Assembly: GCA_032622095.1 (NCBI GenBank)
Contig: CP136062.1
Location: 139,022,351-139,086,350, forward strand
Reading direction: 5' to 3'
Source: Siphonodentalium dalli
Taxonomy: Eukaryota > Mollusca > Scaphopoda > Gadilida > Siphonodentaliidae
DNA length: 64,000 nucleotides
In this document: positions 11,611 through 22,538 of the stretch, piece after piece
How the letters are laid out: each line of letters begins with the position of its first letter
How positions within the stretch are numbered: the first letter of the stretch is position 1
Program-made: the position numbers and the translations under genes
The notes under the pieces: generated by a model
What the model saw: the letters and a program-made list of their open reading frames with translations, nothing else
What the model was told of the DNA's origin: nothing
Database searches by the model: none

Positions 11611-13179
11611 TTCACAGTGTATCTAACGCGTACAATAAATATTCATCGTACGAAAATGAAAACTACTTGCATTCATCACCATTCGTATCACACATGCATA
11701 GCGAAAATTCTCAAAATCATCTGCAAGTAATACGTCTAAAACGATAAGAAACGTTATTTCGGGCGATGAAAGGATTGACTCTTTATAGAAGGCGATCATT
11801 GGAATTTTTGAAAATCTAACAAAAAATCAATACGTTAAACTTCCTATTTTGAAAATCGATATCCGGTCATCAAAACCTCCTATTAATATGTCCATGGATT
11901 TGATGTAATTATTTTGCTGGCAAAGAGCACGTAAAAAATGTGGTTATATGGTGTCAAATCGGACAGGGCATCTTTAAATTGTGACTGTGTGTAGGAGTAT
12001 CATGTAATAACTTTTTGCCCCACAAACACATTCCGGAGGACTAATAAAATCAGCATATTCTTCTGTCCGTCGGATCATTAATTTGATGATATTAATCAGA
12101 ATTCAATGGGATCTTTGTATGTATAGTTGATATTTGAGAGTGCGTAGGTCAAGTTCGAATTTGGTCATGAGGTCATGATTTTTCACGAGGTTGTGCCACT
12201 TTTAGACTTAGGTTTTCTTTCTTTCTTTTTTTGGATACCTTGAGGTATATGCAACAACAGTTATTTATATTTAATATGTGCATGGATCACATTTGAGAAG
12301 ATATGTTGGTCATAGTTCGATGATTTTTTTTACGTTATGCCCTTTTTCGACTTAGAAAGCACAAGAAGTGGTTTGTCCGGATTATAACTTGAGCAATATT
12401 TTACTTCTTCGTTCCTAAAGAAAATGCCAATACCCCAAAAGCCAACTTTTTCGGGGGGGGGGGGGGGGGACGTGAGGTCAGCAACTATTTATTTTAATTT
12501 TTTAAGTTTCATTCGTAACACGGTCCTACCGAGTGCTTTTCAACTTATTGGCTAATTCATGAAGCTTTGGAATATTTGAAGATATTCAAACATTGATTGC
12601 CTTTTGCAGCAAGCAAGTGTCAATTGGTCGCATATTTCTCAGCAACCTATATTTCCATCTGAAATATAAGCGTACACTCCTGTTTGAAATATTGTCCACG
12701 ACCGACGTCAGACCGTATCGATTTAGATATTCCGTGAATTCTGAAGGACAAATATAATGAGATAGAATATAGGGTATAGTACACATATATCCTGAAGGGA
12801 ACTCAAGCGCCAATTTCACTCCAGTTCCGAAGAATAATGTTCTATTATAATGGTGTCGTATGACATGTATGTAGTTATTTTGCGTACTAGACCTATAGTG
12901 TAAATGTTCCAAGTTCCCGAAGCCAAATTTCTTCCATCACAATATTCTTACACGACGTCGTATTACGCCTGTTGTCAACTGTCTGTATTGGAGAAATGTT
13001 ATTCTTCCACCTTGTCTTTTGAGATATTAGGCGACGGTTGGTATAGGGTTAAAATATCGAATACACCACGTCCTGTCCGTTTAGGACCGGGTGCACTAGA
13101 TAGGTCCACCATCCCACTGCGAATGTAAGAGTCTAATAATGTGGGACCATGGTTGTATTGGAATCATGTCGGTACATAT
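11611..13179. other. no gene seen; degenerate repeat and G17 run
   Basis: 11930-12450 has the look of a degenerate interspersed repeat (GGTCAAGTTCGAATTTGGTCATGAGGTCATG in pieces, ATAACTTGAGCAATATTTTACTTC), but no second copy in the window supports this. A run of 17 G lies at 12453-12469. The minus open frame 12586-12912 (108 codons) has no motif. Confidence 0.45.
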
Positions 13180-13199
13180 CCGTTGACGCCTCACACGAT
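13180..13199. repeat. left part of a palindrome split by hAT-1
   Basis: CCGTTGACGCCTCACAC (13180-13196) is the exact complement of 14311-14327. The last eight bases, CACACGAT (13192-13199), are the left target duplication of the hAT-like element that follows. Confidence 0.85.
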
Positions 13200-14265
13200 C
13201 AGGGACGTGGCTAGAGGGTCTCTGTTGGGGGTGTCCACCTTGGGAAATTCCAACTGCCCCCCCCTCTTGAATCAGAATTCAGACCAATCACAATTTTTGT
13301 ATAATTCCATTTGCACCCCCCCCCCTGCACCTCGGTCCTCAGGCCTAATATCCTTTATATTCATAAACCATGCATGCATGGTTCTATATTCCCGTGAGAA
13401 CATTCAGATATTTTAACCTCAACTGAAGCTTTATATATATTATATAGTTTATTTAATTCAGGCTCAAATGGCCCATATGATAGAGATATCAATTATATGT
13501 AATACAGAATTTCTTTCCAATGTTTGAAAAGATAAGATTCATAAAATAAATCGGAATATTTCCAACCTCATACTCCCCCTCAGGTTGGGAATTTCTCCAA
13601 CTGATGACCATTACAGTCCACAAGTTTAACCAAATGTAGTCAAATATTGTTTTGTTAAACTAATTAGCACTTTTGTATCGGCCATGGGGGAAGACACACG
13701 GGGCCGACCATGGTTCGGCCCGGTGTGCGAAAATTTTGAAATCTGAACAAGAAAATCGCAAAATCCTAGCATCTAGACTAACCTCAAGCCTTTCTAGAGT
13801 TGGAAATTTCAAACCTGACACCCCCACTTAGGTTGGAAAATTTCCAACTGATGACAATTCCAATGACAATGTTGACCAAATGTATGACAATATTGTTTTC
13901 TTAAATTAACTAGCAGTTTTTGACTGGACACGGGGGAGGGACCAGGACACAAGCTTTCCAAGTGTTGGAAATTTCCAACCTGTCACCCCCCCTAAGGTTG
14001 GAAAATTTCCAACTGATGACCATTTCAGTCCAAACTTTTGACAAAAAATAGGAAACTATGCAAATATTGGTCCAAAAACAATTAATTCCCCCCAATAAAT
14101 TGTTTGAAAATGAAACTACAAGAACATTTTCAACCTATTGTAAGTGTGAAATTTCCAACTAATGTGTTGGCAGGTATGAAATTTCCAACTGTTGAATATT
14201 TGGACCAAAGTTGGGGTGAGACACAATCCCCCAACCCCCCCCCCCCCCCTGTCGCCACGTCTCTG
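13200..14265. mobile_element. hAT-1: nonautonomous hAT-like element with perfect 8-bp target duplication
   Basis: The 1066-bp element starts CAGGGACGTGGCTAGAGGG; the complement of its other end reads CAGAGACGTGGCGACAGGGG. CACACGAT flanks it directly on both sides (13192-13199 and 14266-14273). An 8-bp duplication and CAGGG-type ends are the known hallmarks of the hAT superfamily. The interior has no transposase. Instead it holds three related ~190-250-bp units, each with a GGTTGGAAAATTTCCAAC-type palindrome followed by TGATGAC.ATT and a G-rich block (starting near 13560, 13806 and 13970). A diverged, inverted part of this element lies at 40633-41025. Confidence 0.88.
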
Positions 14266-14273
14266 CACACGAT

Positions 14274-14327
14274 ACGCGACTGTCATAGTATACTATGACA
14301 GTCGCGTAGCGTGTGAGGCGTCAACGG
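14274..14327. repeat. perfect 34-bp palindrome plus right partner of 13180-13196
   Basis: 14274-14307 is a perfect inverted repeat with no loop (ACGCGACTGTCATAGTA and its complement). 14311-14327 pairs with 13180-13196 across hAT-1. Without the hAT insertion and one copy of its target duplication, the two parts form one hairpin with arms of about 35 bases. Confidence 0.9.
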
Positions 14328-14471
14328 ATGACCTGCGGATAAGGATTAGCTCATGGTCGACTTTGGTCATACGTGTGGTTGAGCTGATCAGGCTCACTCA
14401 ATTAATCGGCTCGTCGTACATCTGTGGTGTTTCAGGGTATATTACTGTTACATTTTTCCCCTGTCGGTTAC

Positions 14472-15438
14472 CAGGGGCGGCGGATCCGGGGGGCAATGAT
14501 GGGTACCCCAATTATGGGTACATAATCTTCCAATACTAAATTCATTGGAGAAACTAATTTTTGATTCCCAAGAAAACATTAAGTAGACAAATGTATTTAA
14601 TCTTATCAGTTATGCCACTATGGCTATGGCCAGCAAGATAGATAGTTAATCCCTCGGTCAGTATTGACACTGTGTCTGAGTAATTGCCCTCTGGGAATTT
14701 AACTACAGACTTTGAGTTCTTTGTAGAGCTCAGGTCTTCTGGGGGCACCATCATAGCCATGTCTTGGAAGCAGCAACTTGTCTAATTAAAATCACATTCA
14801 ATAAAAGTGTCTTTAATAAAAGTGCAAACCTGGGGCTTGGCAGGTATACAATCTCATGCCAATGTGGTCAAACTCCTGACATGAGATCACTTGCTATATA
14901 CACTATCAGTTGATGCTGAGTATTCATTGGAATAACTTGACTATGATTTTTATCAACTCAGCTAATTCGTTATTACCGAGAAATAAGAAGAGTTAGAATA
15001 ATTATTATCTACACAAAGTTTGTTGTGTACATGCAAGTGTCTGTGTACATATATATTATAGTGTTATTTAATATTCCAATTCACTTGTGATTATTGTTTC
15101 TTCGATATCAACGTGTGCCGTATGTGGAGTGAATTGGATTATACAGTATAGTGTATACTAATTTCATCATAACATTTATGACAAAGGATGCAGGTTTTAG
15201 AAGTTGTATCAACGTCATCGGTCATCTTTCACACATTGGCTGCAAAAATAAGTGAGTAGTAGAGTAGCATCATTTAAACTCTTTTTTATTTTCTTCCTTC
15301 ATAATGGTAACCACGAATAACATCATACTAAACAATCTTTGCACTGGCACACATTGGAACAGTTTTCAATTCATACATGTAGTATATATTTTTTAAATGG
15401 TGCCCCCCCCTACTTTTTTGTAGCTTCCGCCGCCCCTG
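14472..15438. mobile_element. hAT-2: nonautonomous hAT-like element in the LINE C leader
   Basis: Ends are CAGGGGCGGCGGA and its exact complement TCCGCCGCCCCTG, giving a 967-bp element. GTTAC flanks it directly on both sides (14467-14471 and 15439-15443), shorter than the 8 bp usual for hAT, so the duplication may be partly decayed. Just inside, GGGGGGCA on the left and TGCCCCCCC on the right also pair. No transposase; the interior is AT-rich, with only short frames (14554-14760 minus). The match of both flanks to the LINE C leader at 38.4 kb supports an insertion here. Confidence 0.8.
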
Positions 15439-15582
15439 GTTACTATGTTCCAGTTTTTGTGCCGTCCATAATTCGAAGGGTTGTCCGAGGCGGATATATA
15501 TATATATATAAAGTGTAGTTGTCGAAAAAAAATTGCAATATGGCAATGCAATCGCAAAGCACCGTACTGAACTTGGTAATGA

Positions 15583-15786
15583 TTGACAAAGTTTAAACTA
15601 TCACGAGGTATGTCCAGAGACTTTGGTTCGTATCTTCGATCCCGGTGTCAAACGATCTATATGTGTGTTGTGGACAAAATACTTGAATGTATTGCTGGAA
15701 AATTTAAATCTTTGAAGCCAATCAGAACTGGGGACATAAACAGCTATCTTCTGATTGAATGTTCAAAGATATTTCAAGCTTGTTGA
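15583..15786 (+). pseudogene. LINE C ORF1 (gag-like) N-terminal fragment
   Basis: The frame contains CVVDKILECIAGKFKSLKPI and SYLLIECSK, which align with CVIDKTHQSIAGQLKYVRPI and GYLLIECSK of the ORF1 at 38.7 kb. That ORF1 is the gag-like, RNA-binding first protein of a LINE. The frame stops at TGA (15784-15786) after SKIFQAC. Weak similarity continues at nucleotide level (CCTTGAATAGCAG; TCGGCTAAGCCGGAGATATTG) to about 15890 in broken frames. No zinc knuckles remain. Confidence 0.7.
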
Positions 15787-15890
15787 TGCACACACATCGT
15801 TGTTGTTTACTCCTCCCATATACCTTGAATAGCAGATGGAATGCCGAGAAACCGCGCTATATGGCGGATTCGGCTAAGCCGGAGATATTG

Positions 15891-16216
15891 ATTTAATTAA
15901 CCCCACAGGATGAGACAGGTGTGCATAGAATGTAAAAACTAATTAGTGATAAAACATTGCTATTTAGCAGCTATATTTTGACCTTCAATCGATCTCAACG
16001 CCCTCCGACGTTGAAGGTTGGATACATGATGCTACAGCAGACTACAGTTGTGCTGCCGCGTTGTTGTTTTAAATGCAAAACATGACCATTGCCGATAAAA
16101 TTGCAAGAGGACGGATATTATAGTAACAAAAACAAGAGTTATTAACAAAGACAATAATATAGAACAACTGAACATGAACTTGGAAAAGAGCAGTTATAAG
16201 TAATGGTTTGAGCACA
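15891..16216. other. no gene seen
   Basis: Downstream of the truncated LINE C copy; nothing recognisable. A short word, GAACTTGGAAAAGAGCA (about 16174), recurs at 17045. Confidence 0.5.
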
Positions 16217-16281
16217 AGAATTGTTCTTTACCAGAATCAATCGAGTCGGAGACGAGATTTATTCTGGCAAAGAACAATTCG
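16217..16281. repeat. hairpin with ~20-bp arms
   Basis: AAGAATTGTTCTTTACCAGAAT and ATTCTGGCAAAGAACAATTC (in parts) form an imperfect hairpin with a ~25-base loop. GAGCACAA occurs on both sides (16209 and 16310), suggesting a small foldback insertion. Confidence 0.6.
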
Positions 16282-17034
16282 CGTGCTCTGACCGACTTAG
16301 AGCACAATTGATCACACATAATGCAATAAACTGGAAATGTGCGTGCGCTGACCGCGATTGGACACAATGGCCGGTTAGTCACGCCCAAAAACGTGATTAA
16401 CATGAACTGAATGTGAATAGATATGTCCGAAACAACACGGACTGTTCCCACTTTGAAGCCCCCGTGCGATTTGTTTGTTATGAGTTGGAGTGCGGGTGCC
16501 TAACAATGGGATAATCATTGAACTATTCCTTCGCCAGCCTTGGGAATTGGTGTACTTTACCAAAAATCAGGGAACGATTGCAACAATGGGATTGTGCTCT
16601 AATTCAAATTAAACTCTCGAACAAGCAACGCGTCACTGGGTCTAAAGGAAACATTTTGGTTTTCCATTACTTCTACGAAGCATTACGGCAGTATCAGCCA
16701 ATCACAACATTTAACGACAAAACGAGTAAACCAATCATGTGAGTGTCGGAATTCCCATACAGCAACGGTCGATTCGCCACATAGCTAAACATAGCGCAGT
16801 AAATGTTCTGTCACATTGATAATTTCACAATGTTCACAAAATTAGATATTACGATAACTAATCAACACTAGAAGCGTATGTGTGAGTCCAGAATTTACCA
16901 ATAATATCTACCAGGGAGAATAAAATTATGTGTGAGCTGTGACGTCATAGTGCATAAGCTATTTATAGCGGCGACAATACGAATTGAAGTGAAATCCGTT
17001 AGGCTATGTAACGCGTTGTTTATTCTCGAGTATA
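16282..17034. other. no gene seen
   Basis: Overlapping short frames only. No element ends seen. Confidence 0.5.
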
Positions 17035-17155
17035 ATGTTAATTAGAACTTGGAAAAGAGCATTATAAATAATCAATAAAGTCATCACCCGTAAATTTCAA
17101 AGATTAGGATATGGCGTCATGCTTGCTGCCAAATCCCATTCTCTGATGTAATTGT
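17035..17155 (-). repeat. dispersed repeat, inverted partner of 6430-6545
   Basis: CATTATAAATAATCAATAAAG and, further on, GCGTCATGCTTGCTGCCAAATC/CCATTCTCT (in parts) are the complement of the 6430-6545 copy in the same order. Confidence 0.55.
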
Positions 17156-18810
17156 CTTTGGGTTATTTTACACAATTTGTTCATTCCTGTACACGATTTA
17201 GAGAAAATAAGTCAGTGTGTCACTCACAACGAAAGTGATAGAAACCAACATATCTTCGTGCAAAAATAGGTTCATATTGGACATAAACATTCACATAGGT
17301 TTTGCTCCAGTTCCAGAACTCGTATCACAGGGAATGGAAATGCCAGAAGTATCTGCTCGAGTAGGGAACTTCAAAACAATTCCAAGTATGAGTCCCAGAA
17401 AGAGATAGGTAAATACCTGTATATGGAAGGATCAAAACATTATATGTGGTTTGAAGATCCTGTGGGTGAGAGATAACATTCATCGTCATCCGTCCGACTG
17501 TTAACATGATATTGTAAAGGTTCACACCAGATTCATTAAGTATTTTACAAGTATTCTATCAATGTTAGTCATATATTAGAAGCTACTTGGAGTATTTCAA
17601 TATCACACACGATTAGATAGCGAACCAAACTTTATCGAGGTTTATGATTACATAGCGATTGATATCCAATGGGAGTAACACTTGCCAATCGAGTTTAGAA
17701 TTATATGTCGAAATGAGTAAAATCGGAAGGGTGGTAACTCTATAAAGAATGTGCTTTGACAAAATAACGGAGATTTGTCTGAAAGAATTTACAATACCAC
17801 AATCGTTCAACTTTGGTATGACATAATTTAAATTCTGCTATTGGATAGGTGGGTGCGTTATTTCGTTAATCTTATCTTTTTATCCCAACCTCGTGTGGCG
17901 CGTGTTACTACGATTGGATAGCAATAGCTATGTAATCGTGAACCCCGATCTTTCGCTATCCAATTGTATGCATATTAGCTGATTATTCATGAGGACTATT
18001 TACTTCACGTGTATTTTTTATAATTCGGACATTCGATCGGATGGTTATATGTTTGCACATTAGTCGGTTCTTACATACATATTCCTGAAGCCAATTTGAT
18101 AAAGCTTATTTCGGCCAATTTGGCCGGTTACTTCATGTGAGTTTTTCATCTGACGTGTGTGTCGGAATAATGATGTGGAGGATTTATGTAAATGTTAGCC
18201 CAAACTACATTTCCAAGTAACGATGGTTTTGTTGTTTATTTTGAGGAATAATACCGCGTCAGATGAATTCAGCCCAAATATGTTAACAGTTGTCGTGTAA
18301 AACATTCGGCAGTAAGTTAGCGTTATTTAGTATTTGTGGATGTCCTTTAACATGGGGAAAATAGACTACTGCGCTTGAACGAGCATGTGAATTGTCGTTT
18401 TTAATGTATAGCAACTTTATAATCAATAACAGAGGCATTCTCTGTCAAATAAGGTCGCTCTATTTACGATACCAATTGGGAAACTTTGTGAATTAAATTA
18501 CGCGTAAACTTAACCTGCTGCAAATAGAAAAGGTGTCGGAATCGGCGTACTCGCCTCAGGGCTAACTCGCCCCAATCGGCGAGTGCCAACTCGGAATAAA
18601 AGGCCAACTCGGAATAAAAGATGCATACGGGGTGTTATATGGCGTTTGCTCCGTTGTTTCTCAATGAATATTATTGAAATTTGGTGTATATGTCCGGGCT
18701 GGGACATGGAATACAACAACGTTTGAATTGTTTTTAAATTTACAAATTTGTTGATTTTATTCATTTTGTTTTCGTTCTGAAACACACTATAAAGTGTATA
18801 TAATATAATA
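17156..18810. other. no gene seen; two small duplications
   Basis: CAACTCGGAATAAAAG is duplicated back to back at about 18588-18620, beside a small ACTCGCC...GGCGAGT hairpin (18560-18585). Otherwise AT-rich with no supportable gene. Confidence 0.5.
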
Positions 18811-19106
18811 ACGAACACGAGACATACATAATTTATAAACTGTTAACAAAAGATATCAAATTCAATACATGACAAAGATGACTCAGTGGAGTTTATAAAG
18901 TGAACATAAAAACATTGAGGTAAGAATCTTTTTAAGGAATGCAACTTTATTTAATGATAATAAACACATAAATTAAAATAACAAACATGAGACATACATG
19001 ATTTATAAACTGTTAACAAAAGATATCAAACTAAATACATGACAAAGATGACTCAGTGAAGTTTATAAAGTGAACATAAAAATATTAAGGTAAAAATCTT
19101 TTTAAG
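18811..19106 (+). repeat. two-copy direct repeat, offset 170 bp
   Basis: 18811-18935 and 18981-19106 match almost base for base (ACAT.ATTTATAAACTGTTA, ACAAAGATGACTCAGTG.AG, TTTATAAAGTGAACATAAAA, AATCTTTTTAAG), roughly 93-95 percent by eye. The 45 bases between them are part of the period. The high identity suggests a recent duplication. Confidence 0.9.
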
Positions 19107-20656
19107 CATTACTAAACCGTTTAGCACAGTCCACTTCACTCATCCGATCATCACTAAACTTCATATTTATCTTGATATTGATCTATCAGATGAGAGCTAT
19201 CAAATATTTTTTTTATTTTATAGGAAAAAATGGTCGCCAGCGGCCATATTGCATTTACGTTATATGTTATCGCGTCATGTCGATATCTAGTATTAGTTAG
19301 AAAATTCACCTTTCCAGATTAATAATTGCTCCATTGACTGTAACAGATGGAATTATTCCCCTCTTCGGATAGAGTGTCACTGAAACTTTATTTTGTCAGA
19401 CTGTCTGTATAGTCACTGATTATATATGGCAATAATCTGTAATAAGATGTAGCATTATTTTATTTTATATTTACATGCAGTGCTGTTTTTATACAACAAT
19501 TATAATCCCCCCTAGATCATCATGTGATCGACCATACATCGCGTGAGGACCTGGTTGAATTAAGGGGGGTTTTATGGATAACTTCTGTCCTCAAGCTAGA
19601 TTATACTTATGACATTTAATGGCATGTTCTAACGTGGAGGGTTAGATATGCTTGAGACACCACCACTCTTCAATTCACACCAAGTTATCAGCTGTCATAT
19701 TCGGATATTAGAACCCATAGCCATGATATATGGTTTATTTTGTGTATACTAGTAATATTGTTATTTTCAGTACCTTTATATACCAGTACTGTGTATAACA
19801 ATGCATATAAATGAATCCATGTATACATGTATATTGATTCAACGGATTCAGTGGTTTTGTCCATAAGTCTATCAAATATGCGGGGAAAACATGGCCACAA
19901 GCAGTACACCCTGTTAAATTTCGAATTTGAATCAATTGGCGCACCCTGCAGCCAGCTTTTATTGGAGAACTTTTTCTCACGTGGATAGTTTGGGTCACCG
20001 CTAGATGTGAGCCATGTTTTGTTCTCAAGCTGTCCTTGTGAAGACATCACTGCCAGCGGTGATCTGGAATTTTACTATTTTTATGGCTAAATAATTTGGT
20101 TGATCCTACAGACGACACCCCTTGTCCGATCGTCACCAGATTCCACAACGATCTTCTGGATAACCAGGGTGAGAGTAATCTAATTTTCCCGAATTTCGTT
20201 AAAAAACATTACCACAGGCAGCAATTTGGTATCTTACTGTTTGATCCTCTTTTGCGTGACTGAATTGTTTAGCAACTGTACAGTCATATCCCTCATCTGA
20301 TAGTCACCACACTTTATATTGATCTTCGGGCTGACAACTAGATGGGAGCTATCGAATGCTTTGAATTTTTTTGGAAAACATTGTCGCCAGCAGTCATCTT
20401 CTATTTTGGTTTTTATATACATGTATATCTCTTCATTCGGATAGTCAGTATTACGTAGGTACTTCAACTTTCCGCATTCCTGTCATCATTTGAAATATAA
20501 AAATTTACCTGATACCATGCACCCTTCAAAATTTGTTTCGTCGTATCTATTTTAATGACCCGTATGGTAATATTGATACAGATATATTTGTCAAACATTT
20601 CTTTGTACAATATACAGGTATTTAGTTTGTAACTAAATCTAGAAATATATAATAGT
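19107..20656. repeat. degenerate repeat-rich stretch
   Basis: 19140-19260 and 20298-20415 share, in order, CATC.GAT..TCACCA/TAAACTT.ATATT, GATG.GAGCTATC.AAT and TCGCCAGC.G.CAT. A weaker third piece lies at 20040-20160. This is a decayed dispersed or tandem repeat. The minus frames at 19688-20050 and 19735-20028 (120 and 97 codons, overlapping in different frames) show no motif. Confidence 0.45.
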
Positions 20657-21030
20657 AGCTGGTGGACCCTACTTCGTCCGGGATGTTCCCCTCTGATTTT
20701 CGGAGAATTGCGCGATTTAACCTTGAATTGACCATTTTAAAGGTGAACGTCATGTCGGGTCACGATTTGACCCGTCCAAAACACTCCCCGGACAAAAGTC
20801 ACGACAAAAATACCCGTCGAAATCCGCCCGGCTTTACCCGATTTTACCTTGAATTGACAATTTTGAATGTCAAGATCAGGTCAGGGTCATAATTTGACCC
20901 ACCCGAAACACTCCTGGGACAAAAGTAACAGTAGGTATTATATTTCGTTGAAATACTTCCGTTTTACCAGATTTGACCTTGAATTGATCTTTTTGAATGT
21001 CAAAGTCAGGTCGGGATCAAGATTTGACCC
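20657..21030 (+). repeat. tandem array of ~130-155-bp units (same family as 58530-59340)
   Basis: Begins TAGCTGGTGGACCC.ACTTCG (20657), then repeats TTGACCCGTCCAAAACACTC, CGGACAAAAGT, TACCCGTCGAAATCCG and TTGAATTGACCATTTTGAAG-type words about three times with growing divergence. The same start sequence (58943) and the same units make up 58530-59340, also on the plus strand. Confidence 0.85.
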
Positions 21031-21431
21031 GTCCAAATAGTCCAGAAACATGCCTACATCAGCACGTTCGAGAACATGGTCCCACGTGAAATTGGACCCG
21101 TCCATATTGCTCCCGGGATCGAAGTAGTCCTACACACAATTTTTTAGTCGGATCGGTCAAGGTCCAGAAACATGCCTATGAGCGAGGTCAAGTTGACACG
21201 TTAAATACCAAATCCGAGTCGGATCAGTCGAGCAGTGTTAGAGTCTATAACACATACACACATGCATTCATGCATACACACATACATACAGACAGGTGTT
21301 CCAAAATGTATAATCGATAGCTACAACAATTCTATGGTAGATAGTTCACGGCCGACCTGATGCATGCATCTTAGTTTTCTTGTATATCATCGTGTCTGCT
21401 TTTAGTTATACACAGTTGAACCGTTAATCGG
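21031..21431. other. decayed end of the array, then (CATA)n-rich sequence
   Basis: A weak GACCCGTCCA unit recurs near 21105. CATACACACATGCATTCATGC-type short repeats lie at 21251-21290. No gene. Confidence 0.5.
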
Positions 21432-21456
21432 GGTAGATAAGATAAGATAAGATAAA
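21432..21456 (-). repeat. probable LINE/SINE 3' tail
   Basis: GATAAGATAAGATAAGATAA followed by ATTTATTGACA reads on the minus strand as TGTCAATAAAT(TTATC)n. This is the form of the short tandem tail that ends many CR1/L2-like retroposons. The 3' untranslated part would lie to the right (21457 onward), but no coding remnant is attached. Confidence 0.5.
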
Positions 21457-22538
21457 TTTATTGACAGATACGCCCACTCGAGACCGATGTCAAAACAGTT
21501 ACGTAAATAAAATGTGATTATAAGTATATTAAAGTCATTAGCTTCACTCCCGGTGGGTATATATTTCATGTCAGACAGAACTGTATCCGATATACCATAA
21601 GAAAGGTCATAAAAAACTAGAAATAAAACCCCAAGGTTGCATATTATTGATGCGGTATTCGCCCCGTATTAAATTGTTGAAAACTGCGGTCAGAGTAAGA
21701 AATCTTCTCAGATACAACCACATTTTCGGCGCGAATCATCGCGTGGAGGTCATGGAATTATATTCGGAAGAAATCGGAACCGCCCGTAAAACGACGATCG
21801 GCTGGCACGCACGGTTAAGAGAACAGCCAAAACAATAGCCGACATGTCGATAACCGAAAGTAGATTCAACAAAACACAAACTAGATAATGTGATTATGTC
21901 TTGATTTTTGCATCGATATCTCATGTTTTCTAATTGAAATGTCGAGAATTAATTGGCAACTAACAAAGTGTACACACTGTGTATATGTTATATATGGATT
22001 GTTTGCAAATTTAGGCGTGAATGGGTATTCACAGCATGCAAAATACGATTGGCACACCTCCGAACCGATCAGCTGATCCAGGTCGTCATGCTTCTCATCG
22101 ATTGAAAATAAACAAATCGGGGAATTCCTGCCCTTCTTATCAAACGTCAACACATTTGGTCGAATTTAAGATGAAGTTATCTGCAATGGCATTATTGACT
22201 TATGTAAATGGAAATTATTAGCAATATTTCAAACGCAGAGAGTGCATGAACCACCGATCGATCTATAAATTATAATAGCCCAATCGGGCTGAACTAGATC
22301 GATTGGTCTTCCTGGCATAGTGGTTGCTGCTGTAAGAGAGGGAACTCTAAATTTCTTAAATATTAAAATTTTGTTTGTTTTCAGATTTGTACAAGTTTAT
22401 AATGAATATTACTAGTAAAAAAATATACCATTGTCTTTCATTAGTTTCAAAATAAATGAGAATTTTTTTTAATTGGTAGAAACAGCTGGTCGAAAGAACA
22501 ATTTAGAGTACTCCCCTTATCCCAGATTCACTTTATAG
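21457..22538. other. no gene seen
   Basis: Possibly the 3' untranslated remains belonging to the tail at 21432-21456. Frames of 60-90 codons on both strands overlap and lack motifs. Confidence 0.4.

Larger units (their letters stand above)
14308..15890 (+). mobile_element. LINE C, second copy: 5'UTR and start of ORF1, cut by hAT-2
   Basis: GTGAGGCGTCAACGG...CTGCGGATAAGG, AGCTCATGGTCGACTTT, GGTTGAGCTGATCAGGCTCA and CATCTGTGGTGTTTCA (14311-14430) match the 5' leader of LINE C at 38260-38405. After the hAT-2 insertion the match resumes at 15439 (ATGTTCCAGTTTTTGTG; CGAAGGGTTGTCCGAGGC) and runs into ORF1 (15583-15786), then fades near 15890. The copy has lost the rest of ORF1 and all of ORF2. The (AT)n at 15493-15510 is an internal expansion. 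Confidence 0.75.

Noticed and set aside
12586..12912. 108-codon minus frame as a gene
   Set aside because: No recognisable domain; flanked by low-complexity sequence.
19688..20050. 120-codon and 97-codon minus frames as genes
   Set aside because: They overlap in different frames in a degenerate repeat; no motif.
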